NCBI GenBank assembly: GCA_016744395.1
Contig: JADGEK010000024.1
Location: 1 to 55,898 of the forward strand
Length of the DNA stretch: 55,898 bases
Reading direction: 5' to 3'
DNA from: Gammaproteobacteria bacterium
GTDB lineage: Bacteria > Pseudomonadota > Gammaproteobacteria > GRL18
In this document: one piece after another, positions 1 through 7,228 of the stretch
How positions within the stretch are numbered: the stretch's first letter is position 1
Layout of the letters: every line of letters begins with the position of its first letter
Translations under genes and position numbers: made by a program
Notes under the pieces: generated by a model
Seen by the model: only the letters and a program-made list of their open reading frames with translations
Told to the model about the DNA's origin: nothing
Databases searched by the model: none

Positions 1-99
1 TATGCATTGGAGCCAGCATTTTATGCTTCAATGTGATAATAAATTAGGTGGTATTTGCATGAAAAATAGAGATATTTCTCTTAAGTACCTACCTATGAG

Positions 100-135
100 A
101 AACTCTTAGGGATTTATTCCTTAGAGTTTTTTCTT
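100..135 (+). terminator. Rho-independent terminator
   Basis: Stem AAACTCTTAGG (100-110) pairs with CCTTAGAGTTT (119-129) with a single T-T mismatch and an 8-nt loop, followed by a run of six T. The T-run is only on the plus-strand side, so it most likely ends a plus-strand transcript that begins before the window. The rest of 1-202 shows no gene. Confidence 0.6.
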
Positions 136-202
136 ATCTTTTCCTGACGTTAGAGGAAAACCTATTATTGAGTGAATTCTTTTCTTTTAGAAAATCGATT
201 AC

Positions 203-982
203 TTAATGAATTCTTTTGAAGGTGTATATGCGTGCTTTTTGATCGCGGACAATAAATTGTCCTGGTTCCATGTAAAATTGGAAGTACATAGTTATTTTTT
301 TAGCGGGGACATAAGCGATTAAATTATTGCCTTTGATTGCAAGATGTCCTGCAATATTTCGTGTGCCGCCATCGGACCATAAAAAACGGTTATCGTTGTA
401 AATTGCTATCACATCACCTGTTAAAGCCTGCCATATTCCATTAAGAGACTGATTATCAATCATCGCAATGGAATTGTTATTGTAGTTTATGTTAGGTGAG
501 CCAGTGCCAGAATCAGGATCCCAAAAATTACCACCAGAATGGTTTTTCTGGAAACGATATCTATTAAAATCAGAAGAACCCTGGCCAGCCTGGAAACTAT
601 CCACTAATGGATTGACCATGCTGTTTAGCGGTAATGAATTCATGCCTGCAGGGGACATTGGTAGCTGGTTAAGTGCCCCCAAGCCTCCCATCCCATTGGC
701 CATACCAGGTACAAATGCTGGTGAATAAGGCAAAGAACTCATTCCTGTAAATGAGTTATTACCACCCAGCACCTGATTCATGACCTTCATCATTGCCACC
801 ATCATTTCGATAAACGGCATAGAACGCCAGTCATTATTCATATACTTTCTATTGGCAGCAAATGATGACGTTGTTTGAGTTATCAGGCAAAAGCACAGTA
901 ATAGACTGGCGATTAGGACTTTAGATTTTTTTAATTTTGTAATAAAAGTCATTATCCAGATTGTCTGGGTCGAGGGTTTCAA
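203..982 (-). CDS. secreted protein of unknown function, Asn/Gly/Pro/Met-rich
   Basis: I do not recognise the family. The N-terminus has a Sec-type signal peptide: basic KKLKKSK-like n-region, hydrophobic core VLIASLLLCFCLI, then SSFAA as probable cleavage site, so the mature protein is exported. The middle (about residues 45-160) is low-complexity and rich in Asn, Gly, Met and Pro. The last 80 residues (from NGIWQALTGDVI to the C-terminus) look like a compact beta domain with alternating hydrophobic residues. The longest frame starts at TTG (982) with AGGA 7 nt upstream; an ATG at 952 also keeps the signal peptide. It stands alone, 233 bp downstream of lptG on the same strand. Secretion is clear; function is not. 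Confidence 0.6.
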   Translation of the reverse strand: MKPSTQTIWIMTFITKLKKSKVLIASLLLCFCLITQTTSSFAANRKYMNNDWRSMPFIEMMVAMMKVMNQVLGGNNSFTGMSSLPYSPAFVPGMANGMGGLGALNQLPMSPAGMNSLPLNSMVNPLVDSFQAGQGSSDFNRYRFQKNHSGGNFWDPDSGTGSPNINYNNNSIAMIDNQSLNGIWQALTGDVIAIYNDNRFLWSDGGTRNIAGHLAIKGNNLIAYVPAKKITMYFQFYMEPGQFIVRDQKARIYTFKRIH

Positions 983-1215
983 ATAGTATTCCTGTTAATC
1001 CTTGAACATTGGTTATAAGTCCAACCTGACATTATAGCTGTTTTCTTTTTAATAGTTAATTAGAATTTAATAAAATATGGATATTTTTATATACTAATTG
1101 TTTTTGGTAATAGAGTGAACCCTTTTTGCAATGTTCTTAAGCAAAAGAAAAAATCTGCATTTTCTCTTAGTAGCATCAACTTTTGATAAAGAGCGAGGGT
1201 ATTATTTTCTTTATT

Positions 1216-2280
1216 TTATGTCATCCGCCTAATTAAATAAGAAGCAATTATAAAAGTACTTACTGTGACCAGGCTGGCACTGATGAGAGGGTTGATGTTA
1301 TACACCAAACCAAATTGCCCTGTAATTTTATTGGCGATTGTAAATACAATCCCAATAAAAACACCTGTCATCAGTCGACTGCCTGCATTGCCTGTTCGTG
1401 ATGAACTGAAAACAAAAGGGACTGCAAGCAAGAGCATGGCTGCGATTGAAAATGGTTGTACCAGTTTATTCCAAAAGGCCAGCCAGTATTGATTGCTGTC
1501 AAGATTATTGGCATCCAGATAGCTTGAATACCGGTAAAGCCCAGCGGCAGATAAATTTTCTAAACTTGAAATAATGACATCAACCAGTTCCAGATCCAGG
1601 AGGGTTGGCCAGCGTGCCTGCTTTATTTTATTGGTCACCACTTTATCATTGCTAATAAAGGTTTGTTTGATGTCTTTTAAAATCCAGTCATCGCCATCAA
1701 ATCGAGCACTGCCTGCCCAGGTGCTGACTTTCAGTTTTTTGTCGTCAGTAAATGTGTAGATACTGACATTTCCTAGAGTTTTATCAGATGTGATGGTATG
1801 TATTTTAGTAAAGGTATTGCTATCACGTATCCAAATAGCATCTTCTGAAATGCTGCTAACCGTGCCTTTTACTTTCGATGACCAATGGTTTTCGGCTAAT
1901 TTCTCAGAAACAGGAACAAAATACTCTCCGACGATGAAGATGAATATTGCTAAGATAAAAGCAGCCTTCATGACAGAGAAGATGACTGTAGTAATTGCAA
2001 CACCTGCAGCACGTATGGCAACCAGTTCATTATTACTATTCAATGTGCCCAGACCCATCATAGCGCCTAATAGAACAGAAAAAGGGAACAGTTGATACAT
2101 CCGTCGAGGCAGGGAGAGTAGGGTGTAATAAAAAGCATCAATAAGCTCGAAATTGCCTTTGCCTACATACTTAAAGTTGTCCGCCAGAACAATAAAAGTA
2201 TATAACGATAAAATGATCAGTAAAAACAAAAGCGTTGAATAAATAACGTTTTTAATGATATAGCGGTCAATTATGTTCAT
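1216..2280 (-). CDS. lptG: LPS export ABC transporter permease LptG
   Basis: Inner-membrane permease of the LptB2FG machine that extracts lipopolysaccharide and feeds it to LptC/LptA for delivery to LptD. The 354-residue length is typical. The N-terminus (MNIIDRYIIKNVIYST) is the conserved LptG/YjgQ start, followed by a first membrane helix, further helices near residues 50-120, a soluble periplasmic jelly-roll (about 125-265) and three C-terminal helices ending IASYLIRRMT. The partner permease gene lptF, usually directly upstream in gammaproteobacteria, is not adjacent; upstream is a small membrane-protein gene. It could be LptF by fold, but the N-terminal and C-terminal motifs fit LptG better. 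Confidence 0.9.
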   Translation of the reverse strand: MNIIDRYIIKNVIYSTLLFLLIILSLYTFIVLADNFKYVGKGNFELIDAFYYTLLSLPRRMYQLFPFSVLLGAMMGLGTLNSNNELVAIRAAGVAITTVIFSVMKAAFILAIFIFIVGEYFVPVSEKLAENHWSSKVKGTVSSISEDAIWIRDSNTFTKIHTITSDKTLGNVSIYTFTDDKKLKVSTWAGSARFDGDDWILKDIKQTFISNDKVVTNKIKQARWPTLLDLELVDVIISSLENLSAAGLYRYSSYLDANNLDSNQYWLAFWNKLVQPFSIAAMLLLAVPFVFSSSRTGNAGSRLMTGVFIGIVFTIANKITGQFGLVYNINPLISASLVTVSTFIIASYLIRRMT

Positions 2281-2415
2281 ATTGGTTGTTTAGGTGCCTT
2301 AACCAGGTTTATCGTTAGAGTAAAAAGAAACTGATTTCTGCTTGTTCGTTCTGGTTATTCTTTATGGCTTGGGTCAAGAGTGCAGGGGAAAGAATTAAGA
2401 GTGATGACTAATGCT

Positions 2416-2598
2416 TTAATTCCATTTGTAACTAAAGTGAGATAACTTGCCATTTAAATGGCTGAGAAAGCTGGTAAACACCCAGATGATGCTGATAAAA
2501 ACAATCTGAATTGAAAGCAGAGCAAAAGATAATAGAGTAATGAACATAGCAAAAAAACTGAAAATGAACTGCCCAATTTTTCCTATTTGATTTGCCAT
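2416..2598 (-). CDS. small hydrophobic membrane protein, unknown
   Basis: About 60 residues with one long or two short membrane helices (FIFSFFAMFITLLSFALLS and IVFISIIWVFTSFL) and a short basic tail. I chose ATG 2598 (MANQIGKIG) because an AGAG ribosome site lies about 10 nt upstream; the same frame is open seven codons further. No family recognised. It sits between apaG and lptG, on the same strand, without overlap. Confidence 0.45.
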   Translation of the reverse strand: MANQIGKIGQFIFSFFAMFITLLSFALLSIQIVFISIIWVFTSFLSHLNGKLSHFSYKWN

Positions 2599-2716
2599 CG
2601 TGTTTCTCTCTTGAATCATTTGCCTTAAATAAGAGTATAGCCTTAATATTTTAAAATTAATAGAACAAAATAGTCTCTCTGAGTACTTCGTCTTTTATTG
2701 TGTCACTTGCAGTAGA

Positions 2717-3106
2717 TCAGTGTAAAAACTGTGGTTTGCTCAGGGTAAAAGGATTTATTTCAGCATCAAACATCTGGCCGTCTCCGGCTTTCATTTGATA
2801 GCTGCCCTGCATGCTGCCAACGGGAGTATTTATAATAGTTCCACTGGTATAGGTAAAGTCTTCGCCAGGTTTTAGATAAGGGTGTTCACCCACGACTCCA
2901 GGTCCTTTGACTTCCTGAGTTTTGCCTTCGGCGTCCGTAATAATCCAATGGCGAGAAATGAGTTGTGCGGTTTCACTGCCTTTATTGAGCATGTTGATGG
3001 TGTATGAAAAAACATAGCGATCATCATTGGGAGAGGATTGCTCTTCAATGTACTGTACTTCAACATCGATAGAAATATTGTATTTGCTCATGCTGTGGTG
3101 GGACAT
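2717..3106 (-). CDS. apaG: ApaG family protein
   Basis: Small immunoglobulin-like beta-sandwich protein historically linked to Co2+/Mg2+ efflux; its molecular role is still unsettled. The 129 residues carry the family signature: YTINMLNKGSE, QLISRHWIITDAEG, VKGPGVVGEHPYLKPGE and YTSGTIINTPVGSMQGSY. The ATG at 3106 is preceded by AGGT at proper distance. In many gammaproteobacteria apaG directly follows rsmA, often with apaH; here two other genes lie between rsmA and apaG and apaH is absent. Confidence 0.93.
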   Translation of the reverse strand: MSHHSMSKYNISIDVEVQYIEEQSSPNDDRYVFSYTINMLNKGSETAQLISRHWIITDAEGKTQEVKGPGVVGEHPYLKPGEDFTYTSGTIINTPVGSMQGSYQMKAGDGQMFDAEINPFTLSKPQFLH

Positions 3107-3214
3107 TTATTTACCTGATTTGCTACATAAAAAATCATTAAGCCATTGACTGACCAAACATTGTACTTTAATTGTGGCCTTAACCCTAATGATTCGTCAA
3201 AACATCATTAAACA

Positions 3215-3511
3215 TTAATCTTGCTGAAATGTATTGGGCCTGTCCTCTTCTTGTTGATTATCGACGTGTTTTTTTGCCCTTAAAACTGCAGATTTTACTG
3301 ATTTATCCATTTCTGCTCGTTCACTTGTTGTCAGAAAAAAAGCCATGTCAACATCATGACGCACGTAGCGTGAGGGCAACATGTTTAATGCAATACAGGC
3401 GATGTCCTGTAAATAATCTTCATCAATGTTTTTGATATCTTCAACGAATGTCTGGATGAGTTCCCTGACAACAAGAGTTTCATAATAATTGTGAATTGAA
3501 TCAAAACGCAT
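3215..3511 (-). CDS. ComFB-family (late competence) protein
   Basis: 98 residues matching the ComFB family: an N-terminal helix NYYETLVVRELIQTF, then YLQDIACIALNMLPSRYVRHDVDMAF, the diagnostic ALNxLPxRYV core, and a C-terminal amphipathic helix. The zinc-type cysteines of the Bacillus protein are absent. Family members were named for the comF operon, and several relatives are reported to bind cyclic dinucleotides; whether this one does is not visible. GGAG lies 5 nt before the ATG at 3511. It is on the same strand as apaG and the HExxH gene but is separated from each by about 100 bp. Confidence 0.75.
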   Translation of the reverse strand: MRFDSIHNYYETLVVRELIQTFVEDIKNIDEDYLQDIACIALNMLPSRYVRHDVDMAFFLTTSERAEMDKSVKSAVLRAKKHVDNQQEEDRPNTFQQD

Positions 3512-3616
3512 AGTGGCTCCAGCTGGATTTAACTTGATTGTTAATGGTCTTTTGAGCTTAGTATGAAATGTCTGAAAATCAAGTTAAATTGTGTAATGGA
3601 GCGTGCTTATTGAGTA

Positions 3617-4099
3617 TTATTGGCGTAACAGAAAGGTGGGTTGATTATCATCGCCAATGAGCTTATGTTTCAACAACCATTCTTTAGTCTCTTCAGCATC
3701 TTCTTCAAACCAGCGTTTAGCTGATCCTAAGCGAAAAGTATAACCCCAGTCATCCATATCTTTCATCATAGACTCCTGATTCATTTCAGGTAAATAATCT
3801 GCAAGTAAAATTTGTAGATAACAAACGCCATTCTCTTCATCATAGCCGCCTGCGGCATTAGTATCTAAATTTTTTCGCCTGATAGCATCCATACATATGT
3901 AGTGACAGGATTCATGAAGTGCTGAATGAATAGGGGTGTCACTTCGAATGTAAAGCTGGTTTTTAATGATACCTGCTTCAGGTTCTCCAAACCAGGTGCC
4001 AGGAATTGGTGAATTCTCTTTGACCCAGTGAATTTGCAGTTTATAGCGGGATAAAAGTGTTTCTAAAGATGATTTTTCATCAAAATTGCAAAAAAACAT
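3617..4099 (-). CDS. putative small metallopeptidase-like protein (HESCH motif)
   Basis: 160-residue soluble protein without signal peptide. A helix ending SALHESCHYICMD holds HExxH (His62-Glu63-x-x-His66), the zinc site of many metalloproteases, and a later acidic stretch (DEENG near residue 91) could supply a third ligand. The size and lack of export signal suggest a cytosolic protein of a conserved but uncharacterised gammaproteobacterial type. Peptidase activity is inference from the motif. The gene begins next to a palindrome at 4140 that may control it. Confidence 0.6.
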   Translation of the reverse strand: MFFCNFDEKSSLETLLSRYKLQIHWVKENSPIPGTWFGEPEAGIIKNQLYIRSDTPIHSALHESCHYICMDAIRRKNLDTNAAGGYDEENGVCYLQILLADYLPEMNQESMMKDMDDWGYTFRLGSAKRWFEEDAEETKEWLLKHKLIGDDNQPTFLLRQ

Positions 4100-4139
4100 T
4101 ATTTTTTTCCAAAATAGGTGGAATTTGTAGAATATTGTA

Positions 4140-4153
4140 TTACCTTAAGGTAA
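4140..4153. promoter_or_regulatory. 14-bp perfect palindrome, operator-like
   Basis: TTACCTTAAGGTAA is perfectly self-complementary and lies in the divergent space between the HExxH gene (minus, start 4099) and the small plus-strand gene at 4251. Its position about 40 bp upstream of the minus-strand gene fits an operator. The binding protein is unknown. Confidence 0.35.
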
Positions 4154-4197
4154 GATGCATTAAAAAGTTAAATTGATTTATATTAAATATTTTGTAA

Positions 4198-4256
4198 GCT
4201 CATGTTTTATAATAAAATGATGTCGGTTATAAATTGACAGATAATAAAACATGAGC
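4198..4256 (+). promoter_or_regulatory. inverted repeat overlapping a start codon
   Basis: GCTCATGTTTTAT (4198-4210) is the exact reverse complement of ATAAAACATGAGC (4244-4256), separated by 33 nt. The right arm contains the ATG of the gene at 4251 and part of its leader. In RNA the 13-bp stem would sequester the start codon; in DNA it could be a spaced operator. Confidence 0.4.
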
Positions 4257-4538
4257 ATTGAAAATAAAAAGGCAAGAAATATGAGGAAAAAACCTGATAT
4301 TCTACTCTTATTGTCTATACTAGTAGTTTCTGGCGTTATTATCAGCAACATTGTGGTGATTGGTCATCCTGATAAAATAATCACCAGCTTAGCGGCATTT
4401 AACGCCCAATATTCGCCATTTCAAACGGCTACTTCAAACCCAGAGAAAAAGCCTGTTTTGAAGGGGGCTACTCTGTCAAATTTGAGTTCTCAAGATTTAG
4501 TACATATTGATTCGTCAAAGCAACAAACTCGTCAATAG
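4251..4538 (+). CDS. small single-pass membrane protein, unknown
   Basis: 95 residues: a basic N-terminus (NKKARNMRKKPD), one membrane helix (ILLLLSILVVSGVIISNIVVIG) and a polar C-terminal part probably in the periplasm. The charge pattern fits an N-in anchor. A second in-frame ATG (MRKKPD) is available at residue 11. No family recognised. The last 71 bp overlap the end of rsmA in tail-to-tail arrangement, which is unusual for a core gene, and the start codon lies in an inverted-repeat arm. The membrane topology supports a real gene, but it could be a chance frame. Confidence 0.5.
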   Translation: MSIENKKARNMRKKPDILLLLSILVVSGVIISNIVVIGHPDKIITSLAAFNAQYSPFQTATSNPEKKPVLKGATLSNLSSQDLVHIDSSKQQTRQ

Positions 4539-5310
4539 AAAGTGTTTCTGCACGCCGCCCAGAATCAATACCACACTGTGTAATTTGCTCGTTGCGAAGT
4601 ATTTTTTTCAAGTTATTGCGCAATGTTTTTCGACGCTGGGAAAATGCCTCCCTGGCAATGAAAGCAAGATCGGCTGGAGTACCATTCAATTGAACCTTCA
4701 TGTCATTTGAAGAGGCTAGTTGATTTTTCGGCGTCAGCTGAACGATGGCTGATTCTACCTTTGGAGCAGGATCAAAGGCTCCAGGAGGGACAATAAAAAG
4801 CAACTCAGCGCGGCACAAATACTGAACCAAAATACTTAATCGCCCATAGGTTTTGGAACCAGGTGCTGCAGTCATGCGTTCAACCACTTCTTTTTGCAGC
4901 ATGAAGTGCATGTCTTCAATAATGCTGGCATTCTCCAATAGATGAAAAATCAGTGGTGTTGAAATATTATAAGGCAGATTACCAACCAGCCTGAGTTTTT
5001 CAGACGAATTTTCTAATAAAGAAGAAAAGTCAAATTTCAAGGCGTCGATATTATGAATTGAAAAGTGTTCATGGCCTGAAAATTGATCTTCAAGGATAGG
5101 AACCAGATCTCTATCCAATTCAATCACATCTAATTTTCCAGCGTGAGTGATTAAATGTTCAGTTAGCGCACCTTTGCCTGGACCAATTTCCACAAGATGT
5201 TGATCAGACTTTGCAGCAATAGAAGAAATGATATGTTCTATGACGTTTGGATCGTGTAAAAAATTTTGTCCAAATCGTTTCCGCGCCTTATGATTCAATG
5301 GACTACCCAT
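4468..5310 (-). CDS. rsmA: 16S rRNA (adenine1518/1519-N6)-dimethyltransferase RsmA
   Basis: Dimethylates two adjacent adenines in the 3'-terminal hairpin of 16S rRNA late in 30S assembly, using S-adenosylmethionine. The 280 residues show KRFGQNFLHD at the start, SAM motif I VEIGPGKGALTEHL, an acidic ribose-binding stretch VIELDRDLVPIL, the catalytic NLPYNIST motif (IV) and the C-terminal helical domain with AFSQRRKTLRNNL. Length is normal. It belongs to the lptD-surA-pdxA-rsmA-apaG group, although an iron-storage unit separates it from pdxA. Confidence 0.97.
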   Translation of the reverse strand: MGSPLNHKARKRFGQNFLHDPNVIEHIISSIAAKSDQHLVEIGPGKGALTEHLITHAGKLDVIELDRDLVPILEDQFSGHEHFSIHNIDALKFDFSSLLENSSEKLRLVGNLPYNISTPLIFHLLENASIIEDMHFMLQKEVVERMTAAPGSKTYGRLSILVQYLCRAELLFIVPPGAFDPAPKVESAIVQLTPKNQLASSNDMKVQLNGTPADLAFIAREAFSQRRKTLRNNLKKILRNEQITQCGIDSGRRAETLSIDEFVALTNQYVLNLENSNLTE

Positions 5311-5770
5311 ATAAAACTCTTTATTTTCAAATGCTTATTTAACCCTAAAGTGGTTTATCCACACAAATCACCAAGTTAGCTTCTAATTAGGATGCGATGA
5401 TAACTATCATCGAAATTGTATTGGTGATTATAGCATTAAAGGAACGATCACGGCTTCTCACTTATCTAAATTGATTTGCTAATAGTGATGAGTATGAATG
5501 ATGTGAAACGGAAGGTAATGGATAATATTTATTTCTATACATAACAGAAATTATTCAGCTATCTACTGTGATTTTCATTCTTTACTATTAAATTGATGAA
5601 AAGTGACTTTTCCTGTACTTCAGGTATTGATTTAGTCGGAGGTTGATTCATTGGAGTGGGACTGTTTACAGATAGAATGACAATTGTTATTTCTCAAAGA
5701 TCATTGGTTTTACTGGCAACGAGTTAAAAAGAACTAAATAAAATTAAAAAAAGCAGAGCGTGCATGACTA
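5311..5770. other. intergenic region between rsmA and bfd
   Basis: 460 bp without a convincing gene. Apart from the palindrome at 5395-5412 I see only AT-rich sequence and short frames without good ribosome sites. Confidence 0.5.
5395..5412. promoter_or_regulatory. 18-bp palindrome upstream of rsmA
   Basis: CGATGATAACTATCATCG consists of two perfect 8-bp arms around AC, 85 bp upstream of the rsmA start. The TGATA/TATCA half-sites resemble parts of a Fur box, but the spacing is wrong for the 7-1-7 form, so the regulator cannot be assigned. Confidence 0.35.
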
Positions 5771-5974
5771 TTAACAAATAGTAGCTAAACCAATGGGTTG
5801 AATTTGTTGGCTATTAATCGATTCCTGGATCAGCTTTTTTGCGCAGTCTTCACAACGACCACAACAAGTGGCTACTTTAAGTCTATGTTTTAGACACTGA
5901 AGCGATTTTGCTCCATCATCACAGGCTTTTTTTATTTCAGTATCTGTAACACTGTTACATACACAAATATACAT
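5771..5974 (-). CDS. bfd: bacterioferritin-associated ferredoxin Bfd
   Basis: A 67-residue BFD-like [2Fe-2S] protein that in studied systems binds bacterioferritin and passes electrons to its haem, releasing stored iron. Cluster ligands fit Cys4, Cys6 (CVC) and Cys38, Cys41 (CGRC); extra cysteines lie at 18, 27, 37 and 44. AAGGAGA precedes the ATG. It is transcribed away from two bfr genes, and a near-consensus Fur box lies 44-58 bp upstream, so iron-repressed expression is likely. Confidence 0.93.
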   Translation of the reverse strand: MYICVCNSVTDTEIKKACDDGAKSLQCLKHRLKVATCCGRCEDCAKKLIQESINSQQIQPIGLATIC

Positions 5975-6017
5975 GATATGTCTCCTTGAAAAGATATTTT
6001 ATATATTATAATGCAAA

Positions 6018-6032
6018 TGATAATGGTTATCA
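6018..6032. promoter_or_regulatory. Fur box between bfd and bfr
   Basis: TGATAATGGTTATCA matches the 7-1-7 Fur consensus TGATAATnATTATCA at 13 of 14 defined positions. It lies in the 193-bp divergent region, closer to bfd (44 bp) than to the first bfr gene (136 bp). This suggests Fur mainly represses bfd, as known for Bfd in other proteobacteria; an effect on bfr is also possible. Confidence 0.75.
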
Positions 6033-6167
6033 ATAAGATTTATCAAATTTTTAAAGATACTATAAAAATTGCTTATTAATGAAGTGGTAACTATACTTTT
6101 TGATAAGCCTGACAAGTCTATTAAAATAGTACTAGCCAGCCATTAACTTTTCTAACAGGAGAATACC

Positions 6168-6638
6168 GTGAAAGGTGATAATACGATTAACCAGGCATTG
6201 AACACTTGCCTGAAAGATCAGTTGACTGCAATTAACCAGCTCTTTCTTCATGCCCGCATGGCTAAAGATTGGGGGCTGGAAGAGTTTAATGAGCATGAAT
6301 ATAAGCGTTCTATTAAAGCCATGAAGATGGCTGATGAGTTAATTGAGCGCATCTTATTTCTGGAAGCACTGCCAAATCTTCAGGATTTAGGCAAGTTGTC
6401 GATTGGTGAAAATATTCCTGAGATGTTAATGGGTGACTTGAACATGCTCCTGTCGATGCGAAACAACCTTCAGGACTCAATCAAGCTTTGTGAAGACAAT
6501 CGTGATTTTGTTAGTCGTGATGAACTGACCGAAATTCTTGAAGAAACAGAAGAGCATATCGACTGGATTGAATCTCAGCAGTGGTTGATCGAAAACTCGG
6601 GGCTTGAAAATTACATCCAGTCACAGATGGGAGATTAA
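6168..6638 (+). CDS. bfr: bacterioferritin, haem-binding subunit lacking the ferroxidase site
   Basis: 156-residue four-helix bacterioferritin aligned without gaps to the E. coli protein. Of the six ferroxidase ligands, five are replaced: Glu18 to Gln, Glu51 to Ala, His54 to Met, Glu94 to Leu and Glu127 to Thr; only His130 remains. The haem ligand Met52 is present. This is the pattern of the haem-type subunit in two-subunit bacterioferritins. Translation starts at GTG with AGGAG upstream; the canonical MKGD start supports it. The second bfr gene follows after 2 bp, so the products are probably co-translated and co-assembled into a mixed 24-mer. Confidence 0.92.
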   Translation: MKGDNTINQALNTCLKDQLTAINQLFLHARMAKDWGLEEFNEHEYKRSIKAMKMADELIERILFLEALPNLQDLGKLSIGENIPEMLMGDLNMLLSMRNNLQDSIKLCEDNRDFVSRDELTEILEETEEHIDWIESQQWLIENSGLENYIQSQMGD

Positions 6639-6640
6639 GA

Positions 6641-7126
6641 ATGAAAGGTAATGACAAAGTTTTAGAGAATCTTCAGATGCTTCTGAATGGTGAGTTGGCT
6701 GCACGTGACCAGTATTTCGCCCATTCTCGTATGTATAAAGATTGGGGACTGAACAAGCTTTATGAACGTCTTAACCATGAGATGGAAGAAGAAACTGAAC
6801 ATGCTGATGCCATTATGGAAAGAATGCTTTTTTTGGAAGCCAAACCTGATGTGAACTCTCAGGCAAAAGCCAGTGTCGGTAACGATGTGGTTGGAATGCT
6901 GAAAAATGATTTAACCACTGAATATGAAGTGGCGGCTAATCTAAAAGCAGTTATCGCAATCTGTGAAGAAGAGGGCGATTATGATACACGAGAAATTCTG
7001 GTTAAGCAGTTAGATGATACTGAAATGGATCATGCCTACTGGTTAGAAAAACAGTTGGGCCTGATTGAGAAAATTGGTTTGCAAAACTATATCCAGTCAC
7101 AAATGGGTGATGGGGATCCCAATTAA
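6641..7126 (+). CDS. bfr: bacterioferritin, ferroxidase-active subunit
   Basis: 161 residues of the same family. Ferroxidase ligands Glu18, Glu51, His54 and Glu94 are present, and Glu128 and His131 fill the last two positions after a one-residue shift (DDTEMDH). The haem ligand Met52 is replaced by Thr, so it should not supply a haem ligand. It therefore complements the preceding subunit. The gene starts 2 bp after the first bfr and ends before a bidirectional terminator. Expected role: oxidation of Fe2+ and mineral formation in the shell. Confidence 0.93.
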   Translation: MKGNDKVLENLQMLLNGELAARDQYFAHSRMYKDWGLNKLYERLNHEMEEETEHADAIMERMLFLEAKPDVNSQAKASVGNDVVGMLKNDLTTEYEVAANLKAVIAICEEEGDYDTREILVKQLDDTEMDHAYWLEKQLGLIEKIGLQNYIQSQMGDGDPN

Positions 7127-7150
7127 TTAACAATTTTGCTTGTAAAAAAT

Positions 7151-7180
7151 AAGGCGGTTTTATTCACGCCTTGTTTTTTT
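7151..7180. terminator. bidirectional terminator between bfr and pdxA
   Basis: AAGGCG (7151-7156) pairs with CGCCTT (7167-7172) around a 10-nt loop. A T-run follows on the plus strand (7174-7180) and an A-run before the stem gives the same signal on the minus strand. It can end both the bfr transcript and the convergent pdxA transcript. Confidence 0.75.
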
Positions 7181-7228
7181 AGGCACGTTGATAGGATTTG
7201 TGGTGGATACAGCCTACAAATTCAAATA

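Noticed and set aside
1145..1168. Hairpin AAGAAAAAAT-CTGC-ATTTTCTCTT after lptG
   Set aside because: The stem is almost entirely A-T, with one mismatch, so it is too weak to call a terminator.
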